A stretch of 48,120 nucleotides of DNA from CAZLYK01 sp964563495 (GTDB taxonomy: Bacteria > Acidobacteriota > Blastocatellia > RBC074). The translations under genes were made by a program, and so were the position numbers. The notes beneath the pieces were generated by a model, which was given only the letters and a program-made list of their open reading frames with translations, was not told the origin of the DNA and searched no databases. The stretch is from NCBI GenBank assembly GCA_964563495.1, contig CAZLYK010000029.1:1-48120 (forward strand), read 5' to 3'. Positions 26,302 through 34,475 of the stretch are shown here, piece after piece (positions within the stretch are counted from its first letter, which is position 1; each line of letters opens with the position of its first letter).

Positions 26302-28869
26302 GTGACTGAAGTCGAGATCTGTTCAAAAGCTGATTCGTGCGATCTGTGCGGTCTCGCGGTTGGGCGCCATCGATTATCCCGCCGATTTCGCGAAGAGGAG
26401 AGATACTTCTGCTGCCTCGGGTGCATGAACGTCTATGCAATCCTGCTCGAAAGCGGGATCGTCGCCTCTGGGCAGGACCTTCGCGAGACAGAGGTCTTCA
26501 AACGCAGTCTGGCGCTGGGGTTGATCTCAAACGGCGATGGCCAGGCAAAATCGGCGGGATCGATCCATTTGATCCCGCCCGACGCCCCGACCGAAGAGGT
26601 CCTGCTGCAGGTTTCCGGGATGTGGTGTTCTTCCTGCGCGTGGCTGATCGAGCACGCACTGGTCAACGAACGAGGCGTCGTTTCGGCGGAAGCCAACTTC
26701 GCTTCCGATCTGGTCAAAGTCAAATATTGCCCACAATATCTTCCTCCTGACCGTCTTTCAGAACGCATTCGGGAGCTGGGTTATCAGGCCGGAGAATTCT
26801 CGGGTGAGGACGATCTCGCTCACCGGGAGAAGCGTGATCTGCTGCTCCGCCTGGGGGTCGCCGGATTTTTGTGGCTCAACATCATGACGTTGAGTACGGC
26901 GCTCTACGTCGGATATTTCGAGCAGATCGCCGAGAGCGTACGACGGATCTTCCCTTTCATCCTTATGGCTCTGGCGACGCCTGTCCTCTGTTATTCGGCG
27001 ATGCCGATTCTGCGCCTGGCCTGGCGCGGACTGGTAAATTACAGCGTCCGTATGGAAACGCTGCTGGGCATTGGAATCCTGGCGGCTTATCTCTACAGCG
27101 CAATCGAGGCTTTGACCGGAGGCCAACACGTATATTTCGACACCGCATCGGCGATCGTCACACTCGTGCTGGTGGGAAAACTGATCGAGCGGAACGCCAA
27201 AGCACGAACGTTACGAGCGATCACGCTGCTCTACCGGATGATGCCGAAGAAGGCTCGAATCATGACCGGTGATGGCGAACGATTCGTCTCGATCGAATCG
27301 CTCAGCCGGGGCGATACCTTCATCGTCAAAGCCGGTGAAAGGATCCCGGCCGACGGTCTGGTCGTCAAAGGCAGTTCACACACCGATGAGTCGCTGCTCA
27401 CCGGAGAATCCGCGCCGGCGCCAAAACGGCACGGAGATGGCGTGGCGGCAGGCAGCGTCAATCTCGGCGGTGTGCTGGAGATCGAAGCCACAAAAGTCGG
27501 ATCGGACACAACCCTGTCCCAGATCATCCGGCTGGTCGAAAATGCGTTGAGCAGCAAAACGTCGCTCGAACGAACCGTCGATCGCATTTCACGAGTCTTT
27601 GTCCCGGGTGTGGTGGTGATTGCGGCGCTGACTTTTGGCATCTGCTGGGCGGGGGGCTTTGCAACTGCGGGCGATTCGCTCATGCGCGCGATCACCGTGC
27701 TGGTCATCGCCTGCCCTTGCGCGCTCGGGATGGCCACCCCCCTGGCAATCACCGCCGCGATCGGCGCGGCTTCCCGCTCGGGGATACTGATCAGCGACGG
27801 CCGGGTGCTGGAGAAGATTCGCCGGGTCGACCTGGTCATCTTCGACAAAACCGGGACCATCACGGACGGCCGTTTTTCGCTCATCGGTTATGACTTGACG
27901 GCTGCAGATCCGGCCACAGTCGCAATTGCGATCGGCCGCCCGGAAATCGATCCTTCAACTACCTCTCACGCCGGTGCGTTCGATCGATTCAATCACGAGT
28001 GTCTGCCGCTGATAGCCTCGCTCGAACGATACTCCGAACACCCTCTTGGTGAGGCGATCCTCAATCGCGCCTCCGATCGAGCAACGGCTTTGCGCGAAGC
28101 GACCGAAGTGGAGATATACAAGGGGCAAGGGATTGCCGGCATTGTCGCCGGCCGCAGGGTCTTTATCGGCAATCGTCGCCTGGTCGAGAGTGCGGGGGCG
28201 GTTATCACCCAATCAGATGACCGCCGTGCGCGCGATTGGGAAAATCAGGGGCGAACGGTCGCGTTCTTCGGCTGGGACGGAGAGCTGCGCGGCATGCTCG
28301 CTTTCGGCGACCGCGTCAAACCAGATGCCGGTCAGGTGGTCAGCGAGTTGAAATTGCGCGGCCTCAAGACCATGATCGTCTCGGGCGATGCGAAAGACAC
28401 CACCGCATGGGCAGCCGCAGCCACCGGCGTTGATGATTTTATCGCTCAGGCTTTGCCGGAAGACAAAATCAGGATCATTTCAGAGTTTCAGCGAGACGGG
28501 CAGGTCGTCGCCATGATCGGTGACGGAATCAACGATGCCCCGGCGCTGGCGCAGGCCGACCTGGGCATTGCGGTCGGCTCAGGCGCCGACATCGCCATGA
28601 AAGCCGCCGCCGTGGTCCTGATGAAAGTCTCGCTCAATCAGATCATCGAGGTCTTCGACTTTTCGCAAAAGACCTGGCGCATCATCCGACAAAATCTATT
28701 CTGGGCTTTTCTATATAACTCTCTCGCGATCAGCCTGGCTGTCGCAGGCAGGCTCAACCCGATCATGGCCGCCGGGGCAATGCTCCTCTCCAGCCTCTCC
28801 GTCATCGGCAACTCAATGCGTTTGACTAAAGTCTATTCTTCCTCTTCGGCCAATCATGGAATAAACTGA
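26302..28869 (+). CDS. ccoI: Copper-exporting P1B-type ATPase for cbb3 oxidase assembly
   Basis: 855 aa from a GTG start with no strong ribosome site. The N-terminal Cys cluster (CDLCGLAVG and FCCLGCMNVY, 14-45) is the metal-binding extension typical of FixI/CcoI. Next comes a heavy-metal-associated domain with MWCSSCAW near 110. The pump core follows: TGES actuator loop, CPCALG (about 471) in the transport helix, DKTGT with phosphorylated Asp515, HP motif in SEHPLGEAI and GDGINDAPAL near 740. Eight helices are expected. CcoI exports Cu(I) to the periplasm for CuB assembly in CcoN. An insert of about 30 residues lies after DKTGT (IGRPEIDPSTTSHAG). This is the last gene of the operon. Confidence 0.95.
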   Translation: MTEVEICSKADSCDLCGLAVGRHRLSRRFREEERYFCCLGCMNVYAILLESGIVASGQDLRETEVFKRSLALGLISNGDGQAKSAGSIHLIPPDAPTEEVLLQVSGMWCSSCAWLIEHALVNERGVVSAEANFASDLVKVKYCPQYLPPDRLSERIRELGYQAGEFSGEDDLAHREKRDLLLRLGVAGFLWLNIMTLSTALYVGYFEQIAESVRRIFPFILMALATPVLCYSAMPILRLAWRGLVNYSVRMETLLGIGILAAYLYSAIEALTGGQHVYFDTASAIVTLVLVGKLIERNAKARTLRAITLLYRMMPKKARIMTGDGERFVSIESLSRGDTFIVKAGERIPADGLVVKGSSHTDESLLTGESAPAPKRHGDGVAAGSVNLGGVLEIEATKVGSDTTLSQIIRLVENALSSKTSLERTVDRISRVFVPGVVVIAALTFGICWAGGFATAGDSLMRAITVLVIACPCALGMATPLAITAAIGAASRSGILISDGRVLEKIRRVDLVIFDKTGTITDGRFSLIGYDLTAADPATVAIAIGRPEIDPSTTSHAGAFDRFNHECLPLIASLERYSEHPLGEAILNRASDRATALREATEVEIYKGQGIAGIVAGRRVFIGNRRLVESAGAVITQSDDRRARDWENQGRTVAFFGWDGELRGMLAFGDRVKPDAGQVVSELKLRGLKTMIVSGDAKDTTAWAAAATGVDDFIAQALPEDKIRIISEFQRDGQVVAMIGDGINDAPALAQADLGIAVGSGADIAMKAAAVVLMKVSLNQIIEVFDFSQKTWRIIRQNLFWAFLYNSLAISLAVAGRLNPIMAAGAMLLSSLSVIGNSMRLTKVYSSSSANHGIN

Positions 28870-28911
28870 TTCTCCCCGAATCTCAAGATAGAATTGTAGA
28901 AAAGATTGAAG

Positions 28912-29673
28912 ATGTTAAAAGAGATAATTCAAGAACCACCCGATACCCAGAAGCCGCCCGAATCCACTCTCAACGAAAGATTCTTCCTCGAAGGTCCTCA
29001 GGCTCGCCGTTCAGAGGCGATGATGCTGACGAGGATCATCCGCGAGTTTTTTCACGGATTTCGCAAACTTCATTTTGTAGGTCCGTGTGTGACGGTCTTC
29101 GGCTCGGCGCGCTTTAAGCAGGAGCATCCTTATTACGGATTGGCGCGCGAGGTCGGCGCGGCATTGAGTCGATTGGGTTTCACAGTCCTGACCGGCGGCG
29201 GGCCGGGAATTATGGAGGCCGCCAACCGCGGCGCGAAAGAGGCCGGCGGCAGATCGATCGGCTGTAATATCATCCTGCCCTTTGAACAGAAGCCCAACCC
29301 TTATCTGGACGAGATGTTGGAGTTCCGCTACTTTTTCGTCCGCAAGCTGATGCTCATCAAATATTCCTACGCCTTCGTCGTCATGCCGGGCGGATTGGGC
29401 ACCATGGACGAGATGTTCGAATCGCTGACGCTGATTCAAACCGGAAAGATCGAAGACTTCCCCGTAGTCCTCATGGGCAAAGACTATTACCAGCCTCTGC
29501 TGACCTTCATCGAATCGATGGTCAAAGCCGGGACGATCGGCCCGAAGGATCTGAAGCTGCTCAAAGTGACCGATTCGGTCGCGGAAGCCATGGAGCATAT
29601 CGAGAAAAATGGCGTACAGAAATTCAAACTGGTGCGGGTTCCCAAGCCGTCGCGTATCCTCGGAGAACAATGA
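28912..29673 (+). CDS. LOG-family (TIGR00730) Rossmann-fold protein, probable nucleotide 5'-monophosphate phosphoribohydrolase
   Basis: 253 aa from the ATG at 28912; a TTG two codons upstream is the alternative. The signature motifs are TGGGPGIMEAANRGAKEAGG and MPGGLGTMDEMFE (PGGxGTxxE), carrying the catalytic Arg/Glu pair of LOG enzymes. Family members hydrolyse nucleoside monophosphates to free base and ribose 5-phosphate. They are often misnamed lysine decarboxylases. An N-terminal extension of about 55 residues precedes the fold. Its TGA stop (29671-29673) overlaps the edge of palindrome E, and the gene converges with the acyl-CoA synthetase gene. Confidence 0.9.
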   Translation: MLKEIIQEPPDTQKPPESTLNERFFLEGPQARRSEAMMLTRIIREFFHGFRKLHFVGPCVTVFGSARFKQEHPYYGLAREVGAALSRLGFTVLTGGGPGIMEAANRGAKEAGGRSIGCNIILPFEQKPNPYLDEMLEFRYFFVRKLMLIKYSYAFVVMPGGLGTMDEMFESLTLIQTGKIEDFPVVLMGKDYYQPLLTFIESMVKAGTIGPKDLKLLKVTDSVAEAMEHIEKNGVQKFKLVRVPKPSRILGEQ

Positions 29674-29762
29674 AATAGACAGGATTGACAGGATGATTGC
29701 AGGATTGAACAGGATTCCATCCTGTTCAATCCTGCAATCATCCTGTCAATCCTGTCTATTTC
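29672..29762. repeat. GACAGGAT-family palindrome, element E (44-bp perfect arms, 3-nt loop)
   Basis: Bases 29672-29715 and 29719-29762 are exact reverse complements around TCC. Each arm holds four CAGGAT units. It fills the entire gap between two convergent genes, starting in one stop codon and ending 1 bp before the other gene's stop at 29764-29766, so it may also act as a bidirectional terminator. Confidence 0.97.
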
Positions 29763-29763
29763 T

Positions 29764-32487
29764 TCAGATCGATAATCTGACTCTGGCGTCGATCAGGGTA
29801 ATGCCCTCGCCGGCCGGATGAACGATCACCGGGTTGAGGTCTATTTCGGCGATCTGCGGCACGGCTTCGGAGAGCGCGCCCAGACTTAGCAGAAGCCTCT
29901 CGACAGCGGCGATGTCGGTCTCGGCCGAGCCGCGATACCCTTTGAGCAGATGATAGGCGCGAGTAGAACGGACCATCTCAAGGGCATCCCTGTCGGTCAG
30001 CGGCAGGACGCGAAAAACGACATCATTAATCAGCTCGACCAGATATCCGCCGGAACCGAAGGCCACGAGTGGGCCGAAGACCGGATCGTGCGTCACCCCG
30101 GCCAGGACCTCGACACCCTGTTTCGCCATGGGCATGATGCTTGCCGCCGCCAGCTCGATCCCGTGTTCGGCAAGTTGAGCCGAAAGACGCTGGTAGGCGC
30201 CGGCAGCCTCATCCGGTTTGACATTGAGAACGACACCGCCGACATCGGATTTATGCAAGACAGCGGGTTCGAGCACCTTCAACGCAACCGGCTCGCCGCT
30301 CTCTCTCGTCGCAGCTTCGGCCTCTTCGGGCGATCGCGCCTCTTTCATCCGAACGATCTCAATCCCAGCCGAACCGAGAAGGGCGGCAACCTCGGCCTGT
30401 GAAAGCCAGCCTCCGCCGGGATTGGCCGCGAGCACGCGATCGATCGTCTCTCGATCAAGGGGAATCTCAGCGATGCTGCCGACGGGCGCCGCGCGCCATG
30501 TCCCGTACTTGACCGCGGCGCCCAGCGCGGCGACGGCGCCTTCAGGAAAGGTGTAAACCGGCACCGACCGCTTCGCCCGCGACGCGCCTTTGGGCTCACT
30601 GACCGGGATTGAAACCACGGGTGTATAGGGGTCGAAGAAGACCGCGACCACGGTCTTCTGCAAATTCGGGCGAGCCGCCAGAACATCGCTCAACACCTGG
30701 GCGACTTCACGCGTCGGCGTCGCCAGCGGTGGGATGAAAATCACCACCAAAGCATCCAGATCAGGGTCGTCACAGAGAATTTCCAGACACGCCCGGTATT
30801 CCTTCGGCCCGCTCCCGGCAATGATGTCGATCGGATTCGTGGTCGAAGCGGTTGGCGGCAAGACGGCGCGAAGTTTTGCCTGAGTCCGCTCGCTGAGTGT
30901 GGGAACATCCAACCCCGCGGCGATCGCCGCATCAACCGCCAGGATTCCGGGCCCGCCGCCGTTGGTCAGGATTCCCACGCGGTTGCCTTGCGGAATGGGC
31001 TGCGAAGCCAGCAATCGGGCGACGTAAAAGAATTCCGCCAGGGTATCGACGCGGATGATGCCGGTCTGTCTAAATAGCGCATCGACCGCCTGATCCGAGC
31101 TGGCCAGAGCCGCGGTGTGACTCGAAGCGGCGCGGGCGCCCGCCGTAGTCCTGCCGGATTTCACCGCGACGATCGGTTTGGCGCGTGAAACACGACGCGC
31201 GATTCGACTAAAACGTCGCGGATTACCGAAGCTCTCCAGATAGAGCAAGATGACATCCGTCGATTCATCGGACTCCCAATATTGGAGCAGGTCGTTGCCC
31301 GAGACGTCGGCGCGATTGCCGATGCTGATAAACGACGAAACACCTAGCCCAAGCTGCCCGGCCTGAGCCATCAAAGCCAGGCCCAGCGCGCCGGATTGCG
31401 AGCTCATCGCCACATTTCCCGCGGGGGGCTCGACCGGGACGAAAGTCCCAAGCAATCGCACTCCGGCCGAAGTGTTGACCAGTCCCATACAGTTCGGCCC
31501 GACCAGGCGCATCCCCGAAGCTCGACAAACATCGAGCAACTCAGACTGCGCAGCCCTCCCCGACTCGCCGGTTTCAGCAAAACCGGCGGAAATGACACAC
31601 AACGCACGCACCCCTGCGACCGCACATTGCCTCGCCAATTCAATCACCAGCGGAGCAGGAACCACGATAAAAGCCAGTTCCGCAACTTCCGGCATTTCCG
31701 AGATGCTGGCGTAAGCTCTCACCCCGGCGATCGAGCTGGCAGCGGGATTGATCGGATAGACGGCGCCGGTGAATCCCCATCTCAAAAGGTTTCTGAAGAG
31801 CGCACCGCCGACTGAGACCGGATTACGGCTCGCCCCGATAACCGCAATCGTCTTTGGCTCAAAGACCGCCCTGAGAGACGCCCTTTCCGCTTCGGCCTCC
31901 TGAGCATCCCGGCGCGCCTCGACTACTTCGTTTCGCAGTATCGGGAATTCCAGATGCGTCACGCCATAGCTGATATTCGAGGAGAGCCCGTAACCGGCCT
32001 TTCGAAAGACCGAGAGCATGAGCCGGTTATCGGCAAGCACGTCCGCGCTGAAGCGTGTGACCTTATGCCGCCGCGCGATCTCGGCCAGGGTGTCGAGCAG
32101 GACTGTCCCGATCCCGCGTTTCTGCATGGCGTCTTCGACCAGAAAAGAGACCTCGGCCACCTCGCGGCGATCTTCCTCGGTGAAGTAACGACCGACCGCG
32201 ACAACCTTCTCGCCCGGGCCCTCACCCTGCGTCACGACCAATGCCACGTGCTCTTCCCCATCGACCTCTACCAGTTTGTCCAGCAGCGAATCAGGCAACG
32301 ACGTGATCATCCGCAGAAACCGGTAACGAATCGTCTCGGGCGAACATCGCTTGAATAGCTCGATCAGTGCTTCACGGTCGCTCTGGCGCAAGGCGCGCAT
32401 CCGCAACACCGCCCCATCGCGCAGCAATATATCGCGTGAAAAATTTTCCAGAGAATTGAGAACGGGACTGTTTGTAGGTGTCGTCAT
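29764..32487 (-). CDS. GNAT acetyltransferase fused to ADP-forming acyl-CoA synthetase
   Basis: 907 aa. A GNAT domain comes first (about 15-185, with the acetyl-CoA loop QKRGIGTVLLDTLAEIA). A CoA-binding Rossmann domain follows (IAVIGASRNPVSVGG, about 214 on). A ligase domain includes SQSGALGLALM and ASSHTAALASSD, the latter holding the phospho-His loop of ADP-forming synthetases. A C-terminal ATP-grasp domain (about 690-900) contains LKVLEPAVLHKSDVGGV. PatZ-type lysine acetyltransferases have the opposite order, with GNAT last, and lack the catalytic His. Here the His is kept, so synthetase and protein acetylation activities could coexist. It is the last gene of a minus-strand run, 19 bp after the DCC protein. 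Confidence 0.9.
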   Translation of the reverse strand: MTTPTNSPVLNSLENFSRDILLRDGAVLRMRALRQSDREALIELFKRCSPETIRYRFLRMITSLPDSLLDKLVEVDGEEHVALVVTQGEGPGEKVVAVGRYFTEEDRREVAEVSFLVEDAMQKRGIGTVLLDTLAEIARRHKVTRFSADVLADNRLMLSVFRKAGYGLSSNISYGVTHLEFPILRNEVVEARRDAQEAEAERASLRAVFEPKTIAVIGASRNPVSVGGALFRNLLRWGFTGAVYPINPAASSIAGVRAYASISEMPEVAELAFIVVPAPLVIELARQCAVAGVRALCVISAGFAETGESGRAAQSELLDVCRASGMRLVGPNCMGLVNTSAGVRLLGTFVPVEPPAGNVAMSSQSGALGLALMAQAGQLGLGVSSFISIGNRADVSGNDLLQYWESDESTDVILLYLESFGNPRRFSRIARRVSRAKPIVAVKSGRTTAGARAASSHTAALASSDQAVDALFRQTGIIRVDTLAEFFYVARLLASQPIPQGNRVGILTNGGGPGILAVDAAIAAGLDVPTLSERTQAKLRAVLPPTASTTNPIDIIAGSGPKEYRACLEILCDDPDLDALVVIFIPPLATPTREVAQVLSDVLAARPNLQKTVVAVFFDPYTPVVSIPVSEPKGASRAKRSVPVYTFPEGAVAALGAAVKYGTWRAAPVGSIAEIPLDRETIDRVLAANPGGGWLSQAEVAALLGSAGIEIVRMKEARSPEEAEAATRESGEPVALKVLEPAVLHKSDVGGVVLNVKPDEAAGAYQRLSAQLAEHGIELAAASIMPMAKQGVEVLAGVTHDPVFGPLVAFGSGGYLVELINDVVFRVLPLTDRDALEMVRSTRAYHLLKGYRGSAETDIAAVERLLLSLGALSEAVPQIAEIDLNPVIVHPAGEGITLIDARVRLSI

Positions 32488-32506
32488 AGAGATTGATTCA
32501 GTCGTT

Positions 32507-32911
32507 CTACCGCTTGACCAGGCAAGCCTTCATTCCGAGCCATCGCGAAAGGCGGAGCCGGTGATCGGCCACCAGCCGGTACCCGATCAACTCCAAGACG
32601 AGCAGGAGTGGGAAGGCATAGATCAAGATCACCAGCAAAGACCAGGGAAACCGGCGCCAGAGAAAATAGTTGACGCCGAATGCCCCTCCATACACCCGTC
32701 CGCGTCTGGTGATCACCTGCAGTTTTTTGGAGCAGTCGCGGTGGCCGAGCCCGAACTTCTCCAATTCGCTTTCGGGAAAGATCTGGTAGGGCTCGATCAT
32801 AAAATCGCCATTCCGATCCATGCGCCGCGCGATCCCTGAGGAATAAGTACAAATACCGCAATCGCCGTCAAATAAGAGATAGTCGCGATGGCCGGTTTCT
32901 ATCGTCTGCAT
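32507..32911 (-). CDS. DCC-family (DUF393) thiol-disulfide-type protein
   Basis: 134 aa from the ATG at 32909-32911; an in-frame ATG at 32987-32989 adds 26 residues of uncertain value. The family signature DGDCGIC lies at 15-21, with the DxxCxxC-like redox pair. A hydrophobic segment (about 85-108) may be a membrane helix. The family is related to thioredoxin-fold proteins but has no assigned reaction. Neither start has a good ribosome site. Confidence 0.82.
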   Translation of the reverse strand: MQTIETGHRDYLLFDGDCGICTYSSGIARRMDRNGDFMIEPYQIFPESELEKFGLGHRDCSKKLQVITRRGRVYGGAFGVNYFLWRRFPWSLLVILIYAFPLLLVLELIGYRLVADHRLRLSRWLGMKACLVKR

Positions 32912-33055
32912 AATTTGGTCAATTACTCGCCGATCCTGTTGGAGAATCGTTCGGTCCAAAATAATAGTAGATAGTATGTGCAAGACCATTGTAGCCGTTC
33001 CGCCGTCGATATATGAAGATTGCTGTCACTGAAAAACACGTAAACTACATTGGCC

Positions 33056-34474
33056 TTAAACTTTTTGCTCCTTCCACTTCCCTCTTCGGAAGACGATCAT
33101 CGCCGCAATCGCGAGCAAAGACTCAGCTACAGTAATCGCCAGAAAGACCCCTTTGGCGCCCAGGCCGGTCCACATCGACAAGCTATAAGCCAGCGGAATC
33201 TGGACCAGCCAGAAAGCGAAGAGATTAATGATAGTTGGCGTTAAAGTGTCGCCTGCCCCATTGAACGACTGGACCATGACCATGCCATAGGCATAAAAGA
33301 CGTATCCATAGCTCATAAACCGCAGCGCATCGACGCCATATCCAATCACCGTCTGATCCTTAGTGAAGACACCGATCAGGGATTCGGCGAAGAGGATAAA
33401 GACGACCGCTACACCCGCCAGAAAAATGGCGTTGCTGTGTCCGGCGAGCCAGACCGATTTTTCCGCACGTTCGGGTTTTTGCGCGCCCAGGTTTTGGCCG
33501 ACCAGGGTCGCGGCTGCATTACTCATCCCCCACGATGGCAGTATGGTTACAACCAGGATCCGAATCGCGATGGTGTAGCCGGCCTGGGCGGCGCTGCCGA
33601 ACCTGCCCACCAGGCTCATGAGCAGCATCCAGGCGGCTGTCGCAATCAGATATTGAAACATTCCGCCAAGCGAGATCCGAACCACGTTTTTCATCAGGGC
33701 AAAATCCGGGGTCAGATGATTCCACTTGACCGGAACCCGGCTGTGGCCGCCGAACAATCTCGAAAACTGGTAGATTACCCCGCAACTGCGCCCGATGGTC
33801 GTGGCAATAGCCGAGCCCGTGACGCCCAGTTCGGGGAATGGCCCAAGCCCGAAGATCAGACAAGGATCCAGGACCAGGTTGATGATGTTGCCGATCCAGA
33901 GCGAGCGCATGGCAATGGCCGCATCTCCCGCGCCGCGGAAGATGGCGTTGATCAAAAAGAGCAGCATGATCACCAGATTGAAACCGTAGATGATCATCAT
34001 GTATCCGGAGCCGGCCGCGATTACCCCCTGATCGGCATTCATGAGCTGGAACAACTGTTTGTGCAGGAGGAAGCCGACCAGCCCGATCGGGACCGAGACC
34101 ATGACGCCGAGCAGAATGGATTGCGCGGCTGCGTGCGCGGCGGCGGCGGGATCTTTCTCGCCGATGCGCCGTGCCACCAGCGCCGTCGTCGCCATGCTCA
34201 ATCCCAGCGCTACGGTAAAGATGATGGTCAATAACGATTCGGTGATGCCGACCGCAGCGGTTTGCTCCTTGCCTAGATGAGAGACCCAAAAGACGTTGAC
34301 GATGCCGAAGAGGGACTCCATCGCCATCTCAAGGATCATCGGCACGGAGAGCAGAAAAATGGCGCGCCCGATGCTGCCCTCGGTGAAATCATGGTCGGTT
34401 CCGAAGATCGCTTCGCGCAGGGTCGCCATCCAGCCGGATGGACTCGGCGCTGAGGTTTCGATGGGTTCGTTCAT
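33056..34474 (-). CDS. MATE-family multidrug/cation antiporter
   Basis: 472 aa with 12 predicted helices in two six-helix halves. The opening half has SVPMILEMAMESLFGIVNVFWV with the start of helix 1, and the QSFNGAGDTLTPT and NAIFRGAGDAAIAM loops are the paired MATE signatures (family motif GxGDTxxP/GxGDxxxA). It exports organic cations or drugs using H+ or Na+. Its start lies 1 bp after the end of the pseudokinase gene, so the two are almost certainly co-transcribed and translationally linked. Substrate is unknown. Confidence 0.92.
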   Translation of the reverse strand: MNEPIETSAPSPSGWMATLREAIFGTDHDFTEGSIGRAIFLLSVPMILEMAMESLFGIVNVFWVSHLGKEQTAAVGITESLLTIIFTVALGLSMATTALVARRIGEKDPAAAAHAAAQSILLGVMVSVPIGLVGFLLHKQLFQLMNADQGVIAAGSGYMMIIYGFNLVIMLLFLINAIFRGAGDAAIAMRSLWIGNIINLVLDPCLIFGLGPFPELGVTGSAIATTIGRSCGVIYQFSRLFGGHSRVPVKWNHLTPDFALMKNVVRISLGGMFQYLIATAAWMLLMSLVGRFGSAAQAGYTIAIRILVVTILPSWGMSNAAATLVGQNLGAQKPERAEKSVWLAGHSNAIFLAGVAVVFILFAESLIGVFTKDQTVIGYGVDALRFMSYGYVFYAYGMVMVQSFNGAGDTLTPTIINLFAFWLVQIPLAYSLSMWTGLGAKGVFLAITVAESLLAIAAMIVFRRGKWKEQKV

Positions 34475-34475
34475 A

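Noticed and set aside
28912..29673. Lysine decarboxylase
   Set aside because: PGGxGTxxE is the LOG phosphoribohydrolase signature; the lysine decarboxylase label is a known mis-annotation.
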